From the NCBI GenBank assembly GCA_009917555.1, contig QZDX01000005.1, forward strand, positions 186,001 through 250,000: a stretch of 64,000 bases of DNA, in the 5' to 3' direction. This document shows, in pieces, positions 43,970-52,912 of this stretch; within the stretch, counting starts at the first letter, position 1, and each line of letters begins with the position of its first letter. This DNA is from a bacterium 1XD21-13 (GTDB lineage Bacteria > Bacillota > Clostridia > Lachnospirales > Lachnospiraceae). The notes under the pieces were generated by a model. The model worked only from the letters and a program-made list of their open reading frames with translations. It searched no databases and was not told the DNA's origin. The translations under genes and the position numbers were made by a program.

Positions 43970-44458
43970 TTAAACAGGAAATGGCACATGTGCTTCTGCT
44001 GTTATGTTTTCTATATCGATCAGGCCTGAACAATGTTTTTGGATAAAATTGCTCCATGGAAGCAGCTGCTCTATGCCTGCGGGCTCATTTTGATAGTCCG
44101 GCATATACAACAGCACCATGTACAGATACTGGAACACGTTCAGACCGTTTGCCTTGGCTGTCTCAACAATACTATAGATTACTGCACTGGCCCGTGCCCC
44201 GGCTTCGGAGGCATGGAAAAGAGACGCTTTTCGGCCTATGGCATAACTCTTGGCTCTGAGCTCCGCAGCGTTGTTTGATATTTCACATTTCCCATCCAAA
44301 AGATAGTTGTTTAAGGTATCCCGGTAGTCCAGGGCATACTTCACCGCATTTGCCAGATTGCTCCCTCCGGCCGTATTTACCGTCCCGGCCCGCTGAAAGA
44401 AACCTTCCCATACTGGGACTTCCAACTCCCTGCGTTTTAACGCCCTCTCCTGACTCAT
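43970..44458 (-). pseudogene. IS66-family transposase, C-terminal fragment
   Basis: 162 residues matching the C-terminal end of IS66 TnpC transposases: AVKYALDYRDTLNNYLLDG, CEISNNAAELRAKSYAIGRK, then SAVIYSIVETAKANGLNVF. The catalytic N-terminal and middle regions are missing. Within the conserved NN-AER-KP block several residues have changed (NNAAELRAKSY). No terminal inverted repeats or accessory tnpA/tnpB genes are seen. It is a dead remnant. Confidence 0.8.
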
Positions 44459-44590
44459 CAGGGGGCTTTAAAGCCTCTGTTTTTTCGCTGGCCGCGCCAA
44501 AAACCTGCCTCCTTCCTGCATTTCCTGCCTTTATTATACAAAAGAAAACACGGCGTGGCAAGCTGGCTTGGGACACCAGACCGGCATTTT

Positions 44591-44677
44591 GACGGACAGG
44601 ACAGCCTGTACGTGAATCGTCCGAACACGGATATGGAAAAGCTTGGGGCCCGCTTTCCCGGAGAGCCCGTCCGTCCC
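44591..44677. repeat. Half copy of the palindromic element, inverted relative to 42951
   Basis: Reverse-complemented, its end reads GGACGGACGGGCTCTCC, matching the GGACGGACGG start of the element at 42951. It shares GTTCGGAC...TTCACGTACAGGCTGTC-type core sequence. Together the two copies flank the hydrolase gene and the IS66 fragment. The rest of the 220-base gap contains nothing I recognise. Confidence 0.6.
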
Positions 44678-44678
44678 T

Positions 44679-45761
44679 CTAAAAAGCCACAGCCTCCGCC
44701 ACCTCAATTTGTTCCGCGCTTACGGCTCCCCCATCCAAAGCAGCCCCGCCACCGAACTCACTCATACCCGCAGAGGTCCCAGAAAGCGCATCCATTTGTC
44801 CTACATGAGCCAAATACTGCTTTAGGCGTCGGATTTCCAGGTCAGCCTTCTCGCCTTCCTCCAGGATTTTCTTATTCAGGCGGGCCTTTTTTGTCTGCAG
44901 TTTCTTTAGCTCCTGCTGTATTTCTTTGAGCTTAGCCTCCTCCTGACGCTTGATGGCTCGTTTCCTTTTTAGCTTCAAAAGCTCTTCCTTGTCCAGCTGG
45001 CGCATTTTCTGCCGGCTTCGAGTGACGAGCTTTTCTAAAGAACGGATAGCTTTTTGGGCTTTTGCCCGCTCCTTATCCTCGCCCATGCAGGCGATTAGGC
45101 GAAGAGCGCCCATATTTTGGTAGGTCTCGCTCACAACACTCTGTACCAGGGCTTTGTCACCGGCCCTTGCCAGCTTGCGGTAGAGCTCTCCGGTTTCATA
45201 GGAGACGTTGGAGGAAACCTTGATTTTGGAGTTGTTTTTTGCTTCCTTCAGGCTCTCCAGCATTTTGGCAAGAGTTTCGGCTTCCGGGTCTTTGGCCTCA
45301 TCTTTTTCTTTGACGGTCCAGGAAGTGGCCTGCTTTTCGCCTAAGAACACCCCGGCAGCTTTATTTTCCGACAGCAGAAGAGTAGAAGCCAGCAGCATGC
45401 TTTTGCAGGCCTCAAAGTCTTTTTCGCTGCTGCCCATGCGCTTCAGGAAAGACTCGGAGATAAGGAGATGCTTTCCCCGGCCCAGTGCCGCGGCTTTATC
45501 CTTTAGATTCAGATAGTCGCTGTCAGGAACAATTTCAAAGGAAATTCCGGGAAAATTCTTTTTTAACTGCTCCAGAAGCTTTTCCGTGCGGACCTCCAGA
45601 CTGGTTGACGCCGGGTCTGTGAGATCCAGTTGATCTTTTTGCGTGATAGTTTGGTTGATGCTGCTTTTGTCTGTGGATACGGATTCCTGGATGTCCCGCA
45701 ATGTGGTCCGGTGATTTTGCCAGAGCCTTGCTTCCTGGCAGCGGTTTGTTACAGGCTTCAT
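44679..45761 (-). CDS. Uncharacterised coiled-coil protein (possibly DUF6033-like)
   Basis: 360 residues, no signal peptide or membrane helix. Residues ~1-70 are polar. Residues ~70-200 are mixed, including FEIVPDSDYLN and KHLLISESFLKRMG. Residues ~200-330 are a long Lys/Glu/Arg coiled coil (KLKRKRAIKRQEEAKLKEI). The C-terminus is Gly/Ala-rich (FGGGAALDGGAVSAEQIEVA). Proteins of this shape are found in Lachnospiraceae, and DUF6033 may be the name, but that is from memory. It lies divergent from prfC; function unknown. Confidence 0.65.
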   Translation of the reverse strand: MKPVTNRCQEARLWQNHRTTLRDIQESVSTDKSSINQTITQKDQLDLTDPASTSLEVRTEKLLEQLKKNFPGISFEIVPDSDYLNLKDKAAALGRGKHLLISESFLKRMGSSEKDFEACKSMLLASTLLLSENKAAGVFLGEKQATSWTVKEKDEAKDPEAETLAKMLESLKEAKNNSKIKVSSNVSYETGELYRKLARAGDKALVQSVVSETYQNMGALRLIACMGEDKERAKAQKAIRSLEKLVTRSRQKMRQLDKEELLKLKRKRAIKRQEEAKLKEIQQELKKLQTKKARLNKKILEEGEKADLEIRRLKQYLAHVGQMDALSGTSAGMSEFGGGAALDGGAVSAEQIEVAEAVAF

Positions 45762-45928
45762 AGAATTCCCCCCTTTCTTCTAATCAGCACATGTCAAATA
45801 AAGTTTCCTATATTATACCTTCGACCATTTGGGTCAGAACATAAGGAAGACGGCTTTACACTTTTTTGCTACCACGTTCATTTTCCAACTGGTATGCTTC
45901 AAACCGCTATGTTTCCCCAGGTTTTGTC

Positions 45929-45956
45929 TTGAAAATATATGGAAAATGTGTATACT
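45929..45956 (+). promoter_or_regulatory. Promoter of prfC
   Basis: TTGAAA (45929-45934), a 16-base spacer, TATACT (45951-45956), about 70 bases before the prfC start. Confidence 0.65.
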
Positions 45957-46027
45957 AGTAGTTGTTGCCTTGGAATAAGGTGTTTTTTCTATGATTTTGC
46001 AGGATAATAGATAAGGGAAGAAAAAAT

Positions 46028-47614
46028 ATGGCTGACTATGTAAAAGAGATTGAAAAGAGAAGAACCTTTGCGATTATTTCTCACCCGGATGCAGGAAAGA
46101 CTACCCTGACAGAGAAGTTTCTGCTCTACGGCGGAGCCATTAATCTGGCCGGTTCCGTGAAGGGAAAGGCCACGGCCCGTCATGCGGTGTCAGACTGGAT
46201 GGAGATTGAAAAGGAGAGAGGTATCTCGGTTACTTCCTCTGTGCTTCAGTTTGAATATGACAATTATTGTATTAATATTTTGGATACGCCGGGACATCAG
46301 GACTTCTCCGAGGATACCTACCGAACCTTGATGGCGGCGGACTCCGCCGTGATGGTAATAGACGGATCCAAGGGCGTAGAGGCCCAGACGCGGAAGCTGT
46401 TTAAGGTGTGCGCCATGCGCCATATTCCTATCTTTACCTTCATCAATAAGATGGACCGGGACGCCATGGATATTTTTGAGCTTCTGGATGATATTGAAAA
46501 TGAACTCGGCATAGCCACCTGCCCGGTGAACTGGCCCATTGGATCAGGTAAGGCCTTTAAGGGGGTATTTGACCGGAATACCAGGAAGGTGCTGCTGTTC
46601 TCGGATACGGAGAAGGGAACCAAGGAGGGGCAGGAGCAGGAGCTTGGCCTGGAGGATGGGGCCCTGGGAGACATTTTAGAGCCTGGGCAGCGGGAAAAGC
46701 TTTTAGAAGACATTGAGCTCCTGGACGGGGCCAGCGCGGAGTTTGATCAGGAACAGGTCAGCGCCGGTAAGCTTTCCCCCGTATTTTTCGGTTCGGCCCT
46801 GACCAATTTCGGCGTGGAGACCTTTCTGAAGCATTTCCTTCAGATGACCACCTCACCGCTGCCGCGGCGGGCGGATATTGGGGAGGTTGACCCCTTGAAG
46901 GAGGAGTTTTCCGCCTTTGTATTCAAGATTCAGGCCAATATGAATAAGGCCCACCGGGACCGGATTGCGTTTATGCGTATCTGCTCCGGGAAATTTACGG
47001 CGGGTATGGAGGTCAACCATATTCAGGGCGGGAAAAAGCTTCGCCTTTCTCAGCCCCAGCAGATTATGGCACAGGATCGGAAGATTGTGGAGGAGGCCTA
47101 CGCGGGGGACATCATCGGTGTGTTTGACCCGGGGATTTTCTCCATCGGGGATACCATCTGTATGCCGGGAAGAAAGCTTCAATATGAGGGAATTCCCACC
47201 TTCGCGCCGGAGCATTTTGCCAGGGTACGCCAGATGGATACCATGAAGCGGAAGCAGTTTGTGAAGGGCATTGAGCAGATTGCCCAGGAGGGCGCCATTC
47301 AGATTTTTCAGGAATACAATACGGGAATGGAGGAAATCATTGTTGGTGTGGTAGGTGTCCTTCAGTTTGATGTGCTGAAGTACCGGCTGGAAAATGAGTA
47401 CAATGTGGAGATTAAGCTGGAGCCTCTGCCTTATGAGCATATTCGATGGATCGAGAATGAGGAGATTGACATGAGTAAGCTGGTGGGAACCTCCGACATG
47501 AAGAAGATCAAGGATTTGAAGGGACGTCCCCTGCTTATCTGGGCCAATGCCTGGAGCGTGGGCATGACCTTAGACCGGAATCCGGGGCTGGTGCTTTCGG
47601 AGTTTGGAAGGTAA
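46028..47614 (+). CDS. prfC: Peptide chain release factor 3
   Basis: 528 residues. A translational GTPase with G1 HPDAGKTTLTEK, G3 DTPGHQDFSEDTYR and G4 FINKMDRD. Domain II and the C-terminal domain complete the RF3 arrangement, including FARVRQMDTMKRKQFVKGI. RF3 recycles RF1 and RF2 from the ribosome after peptide release. AAGGGAAG lies just before the ATG. It has its own promoter and is divergent from the coiled-coil gene. Confidence 0.97.
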   Translation: MADYVKEIEKRRTFAIISHPDAGKTTLTEKFLLYGGAINLAGSVKGKATARHAVSDWMEIEKERGISVTSSVLQFEYDNYCINILDTPGHQDFSEDTYRTLMAADSAVMVIDGSKGVEAQTRKLFKVCAMRHIPIFTFINKMDRDAMDIFELLDDIENELGIATCPVNWPIGSGKAFKGVFDRNTRKVLLFSDTEKGTKEGQEQELGLEDGALGDILEPGQREKLLEDIELLDGASAEFDQEQVSAGKLSPVFFGSALTNFGVETFLKHFLQMTTSPLPRRADIGEVDPLKEEFSAFVFKIQANMNKAHRDRIAFMRICSGKFTAGMEVNHIQGGKKLRLSQPQQIMAQDRKIVEEAYAGDIIGVFDPGIFSIGDTICMPGRKLQYEGIPTFAPEHFARVRQMDTMKRKQFVKGIEQIAQEGAIQIFQEYNTGMEEIIVGVVGVLQFDVLKYRLENEYNVEIKLEPLPYEHIRWIENEEIDMSKLVGTSDMKKIKDLKGRPLLIWANAWSVGMTLDRNPGLVLSEFGR

Positions 47615-47621
47615 AAAAGAG

Positions 47622-47650
47622 TTTCCATTTTACCAAAAGTATGCTAGAAT
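47622..47650 (+). promoter_or_regulatory. Promoter of the Asp23/Gls24 gene
   Basis: TTTCCA (47622-47627), a 17-base spacer, TAGAAT (47645-47650) preceded by TGC as an extended -10. Confidence 0.6.
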
Positions 47651-47695
47651 CAGAAGAAATAGAAATAACAGGAGATTGCAACGGAGGTTTCGGAT

Positions 47696-48082
47696 ATGGC
47701 AAGAGAAGAAAACAGAAGTGTTCATATGATACATGCGGACGGAAAGCTGGGAGAGGTCCAGATTGCAGATGAGGTAGTAGCCATTATTGCAGGTCTGGCC
47801 GCTACGGAGGTAGAGGGCGTGTCCGCTATGGCGGGCAATATCACCAATGAGCTCATCAGCAAGCTGGGCATGAAGAATCTGTCCAAGGGTGTGAAGGTTC
47901 TGGTGACAGATCGGAATGTGGATGTGGATCTGGCGCTGAACATTGAATACGGCTACAGCATTATGAAGGTTTCGGAGAAGGTGCAGGACAAGGTGAAGGC
48001 TGCCATTGAGAATATGACAGGGCTTGAGGTGTCTATGGTGAATATCCGCATTGCCAGTGTCAATATGGAGAAGGCGAAATAG
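47696..48082 (+). CDS. Asp23/Gls24 family protein
   Basis: 128 residues with the Asp23 pattern: IADEVVAIIAGLAATEVEGV, then NVDVDLALNIEYG and IENMTGLEVSMVNIRI. Members are cell-envelope stress-associated proteins, often encoded just upstream of nusB in Firmicutes, as here. No signal peptide or membrane helix, so the protein is cytoplasmic or peripheral. GGAGG lies before the ATG. Confidence 0.93.
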   Translation: MAREENRSVHMIHADGKLGEVQIADEVVAIIAGLAATEVEGVSAMAGNITNELISKLGMKNLSKGVKVLVTDRNVDVDLALNIEYGYSIMKVSEKVQDKVKAAIENMTGLEVSMVNIRIASVNMEKAK

Positions 48083-48187
48083 GACATCAGGGGACAGGCC
48101 CTGTGCCCTTTGGCTGTCCGGGTCACAGGTCCGCCAGCAGTCTTAGGAAAAGCGATTCGTACACCAAGGATAAGGTCAGAGGAAATG

Positions 48188-48209
48188 GGGGATGTTTTAC
48201 GACATCCCC
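48188..48209 (+). other. Hairpin upstream of nusB
   Basis: GGGGATGT (48188-48195) pairs with ACATCCCC (48202-48209). No T-run follows. It lies 34 bases before the nusB start in a 160-base gap that also holds a GGGGACAGGCCC-rich segment. Confidence 0.5.
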
Positions 48210-48242
48210 TTACTCGCAGTTGGCAGGAGACGAGAATCAGAT

Positions 48243-48647
48243 ATGAAAAGAAGAGAATTGAGAGAGCATATTTTTGAACTGCTGTTTCGAATTGAATTTA
48301 ACAGCTCCCAGGAGATGCCGGAGCAGATCCGGTTGTTTTTTGAGGGCCTGGAGGAGTTGGAGGAGCAGGATCAGTCCTATATGGAGGAAAAGTACAGGCG
48401 CATTGTGGAGAAGCTTCCTGAGCTTGACAAGCAGATTGAGGAGACGGCTAAGGGCTGGCGGCTTTCCCGCATGGGCAAGGTGGATCTGACTATTCTGCGT
48501 CTGGCCGTCTATGAGATGGAGTTCGATGATGACGTTCCCGTAGGGGTGGCTATCAATGAGGCGGTGGAGCTGTCCAAGAAGTTTGGGGGAGACGATTCCC
48601 CGGCCTTTGTAAACGGAATTTTAGGAAAAATAGGAAAGAAAGAATGA
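48243..48647 (+). CDS. nusB: Transcription antitermination factor NusB
   Basis: 134 residues, all helical. The start is set at ATG 48243 (MKRRELREHIFELLF); the in-frame extension to 48192 lacks a ribosome-binding site. Conserved features include LRLAVYEM, VPVGVAINEAVELSKKFGGD and FVNGILGKI. NusB works with NusE (S10) in antitermination of rRNA operons. It overlaps xseA by 4 bases (ATGA). Confidence 0.95.
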   Translation: MKRRELREHIFELLFRIEFNSSQEMPEQIRLFFEGLEELEEQDQSYMEEKYRRIVEKLPELDKQIEETAKGWRLSRMGKVDLTILRLAVYEMEFDDDVPVGVAINEAVELSKKFGGDDSPAFVNGILGKIGKKE

Positions 48648-49849
48648 AGCAGGCTTATACGGTCGCCCAGGTCAATCATTATATCAAAAATATGTTTTCC
48701 CAGGATTTTCTGCTCAGCCGCATTTATGTAAAGGGCGAGGTTTCCAACTGTAAATATCATACCTCAGGACACATTTATTTCTCCTTGAAGGATGAGAGCG
48801 GAACCCTGTCCTGCGTGATGTTTGCCGGACAGCGCAAGGGACTGGCTTTTTCCATGAAGGAGGGGCAGCATGTAACGGTTCTTGGAAGTGTCAACGTATA
48901 CGAGCGGACAGGAAGCTATCAACTCTATGCCAAGGAGATCCGGCTGGAGGGAACCGGCCGTCTCTATGAGGAATTTGAACGGCTGAAAAGAGAGCTGGAG
49001 GAGATGGGCATGTTTGCCGAGGAGTACAAGCAGCCCATTCCGGCCTACATCCGCAGGCTTGGGATTGTGACGGCGCCTACAGGTGCGGCCGTTCAGGATA
49101 TCCGCAACATTGCCTCCCGAAGAAACCCTTACGTGCAGCTGATTCTCTATCCGGCTCTGGTGCAGGGGGAGGGCGCGGTGGACAGTATCGTCCGGGGGCT
49201 GGAGACTCTGGATCGGATGGGACTGGATGTGATCATTGTGGGCAGGGGCGGAGGCTCCATAGAGGATCTCTGGGCCTTTAACGAGGAAAAGGTAGCCAGG
49301 GCCATCTTTGAATGCCGGACACCGGTGATCTCTGCGGTGGGCCATGAGACAGACACCACCATTGCGGACTTTGTGGCGGACCTAAGAGCGCCCACCCCCT
49401 CGGCGGCCGCGGAGCTGGCGGTGGCGGATGTGAGGGAACTTTTGGAGCGCATGAGGACCTATCGGCAGCGCCTGAATCAGACCCTTGGCTATCGCCTGGA
49501 GCAGTATCGAAGCCGCCTGGAACAGCTTCGGGGCCGGCTCATACAGGCAGGGCCCAGACAGCAGGTATTTGAGAAGCGCATGCGTCTGGCGGATTTGGAG
49601 AATCAGATGGAGCAGGCCATGAAGGACAAGCTCAGCCTGCGGCAGCATCAATTGGCTCTGTACATTGAGCGCTTTCACGGGCTTTCCCCGCTTCTGAAGC
49701 TTCAGCAGGGCTATTCCTATACCCAGGGAACGGATGGCCGGGCGGTGACCAGTATCCGGCAGGCCGCGCCGGGGGACACGCTGCGGATTCATGTGACGGA
49801 CGGTATCTATACCGCCCTGGTGAAAGAGCGCAGAGAAGTAAAGAGATAA
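48644..49849 (+). CDS. xseA: Exodeoxyribonuclease VII large subunit
   Basis: 401 residues. An N-terminal OB-fold (VKGEVSNCKYHTSGHIYFSLKD) is followed by the catalytic domain (GIVTAPTGAAVQDI, IIVGRGGGSIEDLWAFN, SAVGHETDTTIADFVADLRAPTP, given in parts) and a coiled-coil C-terminal region that binds the small subunit. Exonuclease VII degrades single-stranded DNA in both directions. It overlaps the nusB stop codon and precedes xseB by 25 bases. Confidence 0.96.
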   Translation: MKQAYTVAQVNHYIKNMFSQDFLLSRIYVKGEVSNCKYHTSGHIYFSLKDESGTLSCVMFAGQRKGLAFSMKEGQHVTVLGSVNVYERTGSYQLYAKEIRLEGTGRLYEEFERLKRELEEMGMFAEEYKQPIPAYIRRLGIVTAPTGAAVQDIRNIASRRNPYVQLILYPALVQGEGAVDSIVRGLETLDRMGLDVIIVGRGGGSIEDLWAFNEEKVARAIFECRTPVISAVGHETDTTIADFVADLRAPTPSAAAELAVADVRELLERMRTYRQRLNQTLGYRLEQYRSRLEQLRGRLIQAGPRQQVFEKRMRLADLENQMEQAMKDKLSLRQHQLALYIERFHGLSPLLKLQQGYSYTQGTDGRAVTSIRQAAPGDTLRIHVTDGIYTALVKERREVKR

Positions 49850-49874
49850 CAACAGCCGGTCAGGAGGAAGAAAT

Positions 49875-50099
49875 ATGGAAAAGGAACCCATGGAAAATCA
49901 GGAAACAACCCTGGAAGAAGCATTTGCGCAGCTGGATCAAATGCTTGTAAAGCTCTCGGACCGGGATACGGCCCTGGAGGAATCCTTTCAGGTGTATGCG
50001 GAGGGAACAAGGCTTTTGAAATATTGCAACGAGAAGCTGGATAAGGTAGAAAAAAAGATGCTGGTGTTAAATGAGGAGGGGAAGCTGGATGAGTTTTAA
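49875..50099 (+). CDS. xseB: Exodeoxyribonuclease VII small subunit
   Basis: 74 residues, helical. TLEEAFAQLDQMLVKLSDRD and the following LEESFQVYAEGTRLLKYCNEKLD are the family pattern; this subunit wraps the coiled coil of XseA. AGGAGG precedes the ATG. A second in-frame ATG five codons on is possible. It overlaps the ispA gene by 11 bases. Confidence 0.95.
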   Translation: MEKEPMENQETTLEEAFAQLDQMLVKLSDRDTALEESFQVYAEGTRLLKYCNEKLDKVEKKMLVLNEEGKLDEF

Positions 50100-50973
50100 G
50101 GAGGAGCTTCAGAAAAGAACGGAAGAAATAGAGGAGCTTTTGAGACGTTATCTGCCAAAGGAGGAGGGCTTTCAGAAAACCGTGCTGGAGGCTGTGAATT
50201 ACAGCGTGACGGCCGGGGGAAAGCGTCTGCGCCCCATACTCATGAGAGAGACCTATCGTATGTTTGGAGGAAGCGGTCCGGTGATTGAGCCCTATATGGC
50301 GGCCATTGAGATGATTCACACCTACTCTCTGGTTCATGATGACCTGCCGGCCATGGACAACGACGAGTACCGCAGAGGCAGGAAGACCACACACGCGGTC
50401 TATGGGGAGGCCATGGGAATTCTGGCCGGAGACGCTCTCCTGAACCTTGCCTTTGAGACGGCGGCCCAGGCCTTTGAGCTGGATCTGAGTGAGCGGACGG
50501 CGAAGGCCATGAGGATTTTGGCAGAAAAGGCCGGTATCTATGGCATGATCGGCGGACAGGTGGTGGACGTGGAATCCGAGGGATATGCCATTTCCAGGGA
50601 GAAGCTTGATTTCATTTATCGTCTCAAGACCAGCGCCCTGATTGAAAGCTCCATGATGATTGGCGCGGTGCTGGCCGGTGCCACGGAGGATGAGGTGGAG
50701 CGGATTGAAAGGACGGCACGGGATGTGGGATTGGCCTTCCAGATTCAGGATGATATTCTGGATGTGACCAGCACGCTTGAGGTCCTTGGAAAGCCCATTC
50801 ACAGCGATGAGAAGAACGAAAAGACGACTTATGTAACCTTGGAGGGCCTGGATAAGGCAAGACAGGATGTGGAGGAAATCTCCAAGAGGGCTCTTGCTAC
50901 ATTGGCATCCCTTGAGCGGAAAAATCCGTTCTTGGAGGAGCTGATTACCATGCTGATTACCAGAGAAAAATAG
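50089..50973 (+). CDS. ispA: Polyprenyl (farnesyl/geranylgeranyl) diphosphate synthase
   Basis: About 294 residues. First Asp-rich motif HDDLPAMDNDEYRRG and second FQIQDDILD bind the diphosphates through magnesium; GGKRLRP lies near the N-terminus. The residues upstream of the first motif suggest a short-chain (C15-C20) product. The frame begins at 50071, but GAGGAGG at 50073-50079 lies inside that extension and sets the start at ATG 50089. It is followed by dxs, linking precursor supply and chain elongation. Confidence 0.93.
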   Translation: MSFKEELQKRTEEIEELLRRYLPKEEGFQKTVLEAVNYSVTAGGKRLRPILMRETYRMFGGSGPVIEPYMAAIEMIHTYSLVHDDLPAMDNDEYRRGRKTTHAVYGEAMGILAGDALLNLAFETAAQAFELDLSERTAKAMRILAEKAGIYGMIGGQVVDVESEGYAISREKLDFIYRLKTSALIESSMMIGAVLAGATEDEVERIERTARDVGLAFQIQDDILDVTSTLEVLGKPIHSDEKNEKTTYVTLEGLDKARQDVEEISKRALATLASLERKNPFLEELITMLITREK

Positions 50974-51031
50974 AAGCAGAAGACAAATAAGACGAGGGCG
51001 GCAGGCGATGCTGCCAAATTGGGATAAAGGG

Positions 51032-52900
51032 ATGGCACTGGAAAAGATTAATCAGGTAAATGATATCAAAAGGCTGGAAAAGTACGAGTGGAATCTTCTG
51101 GCGGAGGAGATTCGGGAATTTCTCATTGAAAAGATCAGTGTAAACGGCGGGCATCTGGCCTCCAACCTGGGTGTGGTGGAGCTGACCATGGCCATGCATC
51201 TGGCATTTGATTTCCCAAATGACAAGGTGGTGTGGGACGTGGGGCATCAGGCCTATACCCATAAGCTGCTCACCGGGCGCAAGGAGGGCTTTGACGGCCT
51301 GCGCAAATATGGCGGCATGAGCGGCTTTCCCAAGCGCAAGGAAAGTGACTGTGACTGCTTTGACACGGGCCACAGCTCCACATCCGTCTCCGCCGGCATT
51401 GGCCTGGTAAGAGCCAGAGAGCTCCAGGGAGGCAGTGAATCGGTGATTTCGGTCATCGGAGACGGAGCCCTCACAGGGGGAATGGCTTATGAGGCTCTCA
51501 ACAATGCCTCCCAGCTAAAGAGCAATTTTATCATTGTCTTAAATGACAACCAAATGTCCATAGCGGAGAATGTGGGAGGAATGTCCCAATACTTAAACGG
51601 GCTTAGAACGGCAGAGGCTTACACGGGCTTCAAGGAGGGACTGCAGAATACCCTGGAGCGGATTCCGGTCTACGGCGAGGGCCTGGTCCGCCAGCTGAAA
51701 AAGACAAAGAACGGTTTAAAGCAGCTGGTAATTCCGGGAATGCTCTTTGAAAATATGGGGATTACCTATTTGGGCCCGGTGGACGGCCATAACATAGAGC
51801 AGCTGATTCGAACCTTTAACGATGCCAGACGGATACGCCATGCGGTGTTGATCCATGTGAAAACCCAGAAGGGAAAGGGATATGCCCCGGCGGAGCGCCA
51901 TCCGGCCCGTTTCCATGGAGCGGAGCCCTTTGACATTGCCACAGGCCTTCCCAGCCACAAAAGGACCAAGGCAAACTATACGGACATTTTTTCTACGGTT
52001 ATGCGGAAAATGGGCGATCGGGATGAGAAGGTAGTGGCGATTACGGCAGCTATGCCTGACGGAACCGGCCTTAAGCGGTTCAAAAATATGTTCCCGGACC
52101 GGTTCTTTGATGTGGGGATCGCGGAGCAGCATGCGGTGACCTTTGCGGCCGGGCTGGCGGCGGGAGGGCTGAAGCCCATTGTGGCGGTGTACTCCTCCTT
52201 TTTACAGAGAGCCTACGATCAGATCCTCCATGACGTGTGTATCCAAAATCTCCATGTGATCTTTGCCATTGACCGGGCGGGACTGGTGGGAAGCGATGGG
52301 GAGACGCACCAGGGGATTTTTGACCTGTCCTATCTGTCCAGTATTCCCAATATGACGATTTTAGCTCCAAAGAATAAATGGGAGCTTTCTGATATGCTGA
52401 AATATGCCGTCAATTTTGGCGGCCCCATTGCCCTGCGCTATCCCAGAGGGGAGGCCTATGACGGACTGCAGGAATTCCGTCCTGCCATTGTCTACGGAAA
52501 AAGTGAGATCATCTATGAGGAGGCGGACATTGCCCTCCTGGCCGTGGGCAGCATGGTGAAGGTGGGAGAGCAGGTGCGGGGAATCTTAAAGGATGCGGGA
52601 TATAATTGTACCCTGGTAAACGGCCGGTTTGTGAAGCCCATTGACGAGGAATGTCTGGAGCTCCTTTCCAAAACCCATGGTCTCTTCGTTACCATGGAGG
52701 AAAACGTAAGGAGCGGCGGCTTTGGGGAAAAGGTGCTGGATTATGTGACGGACCGGCAGCTTCCGGTTCGGACGCTGAATGTTTCCATACCAGATGAGTA
52801 TGTGGAGCATGGCAATGTGGCCCTGCTTTATCAGGAGGTAGGTCTTGATCCAAAGACCATTGCAAAGCGGATAATTACTGCCTATGTTGGTCAGATGTAA
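51032..52900 (+). CDS. dxs: 1-deoxy-D-xylulose-5-phosphate synthase
   Basis: About 622 residues. It condenses pyruvate and glyceraldehyde-3-phosphate using thiamine diphosphate, the first step of the MEP pathway. Visible: GHLASNLGVVELTMAM, WDVGHQAYTHKLLTGR, the ThDP motif GDGALTGGMAYEALNNA, and FDVGIAEQHAVTFAAGLA in the C-terminal half. ATG 51008 is also in frame, but family N-termini begin close to MALEKINQVNDIKRL, so 51032 is preferred. It lies between ispA and tlyA on the same strand, closely spaced. Confidence 0.95.
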   Translation: MALEKINQVNDIKRLEKYEWNLLAEEIREFLIEKISVNGGHLASNLGVVELTMAMHLAFDFPNDKVVWDVGHQAYTHKLLTGRKEGFDGLRKYGGMSGFPKRKESDCDCFDTGHSSTSVSAGIGLVRARELQGGSESVISVIGDGALTGGMAYEALNNASQLKSNFIIVLNDNQMSIAENVGGMSQYLNGLRTAEAYTGFKEGLQNTLERIPVYGEGLVRQLKKTKNGLKQLVIPGMLFENMGITYLGPVDGHNIEQLIRTFNDARRIRHAVLIHVKTQKGKGYAPAERHPARFHGAEPFDIATGLPSHKRTKANYTDIFSTVMRKMGDRDEKVVAITAAMPDGTGLKRFKNMFPDRFFDVGIAEQHAVTFAAGLAAGGLKPIVAVYSSFLQRAYDQILHDVCIQNLHVIFAIDRAGLVGSDGETHQGIFDLSYLSSIPNMTILAPKNKWELSDMLKYAVNFGGPIALRYPRGEAYDGLQEFRPAIVYGKSEIIYEEADIALLAVGSMVKVGEQVRGILKDAGYNCTLVNGRFVKPIDEECLELLSKTHGLFVTMEENVRSGGFGEKVLDYVTDRQLPVRTLNVSIPDEYVEHGNVALLYQEVGLDPKTIAKRIITAYVGQM

Positions 52901-52912
52901 GGAGCGGCGCAT

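Noticed and set aside
43970-44458. Active IS66 element
   Set aside because: Only the C-terminal part of the transposase remains, with no accessory genes or terminal repeats.
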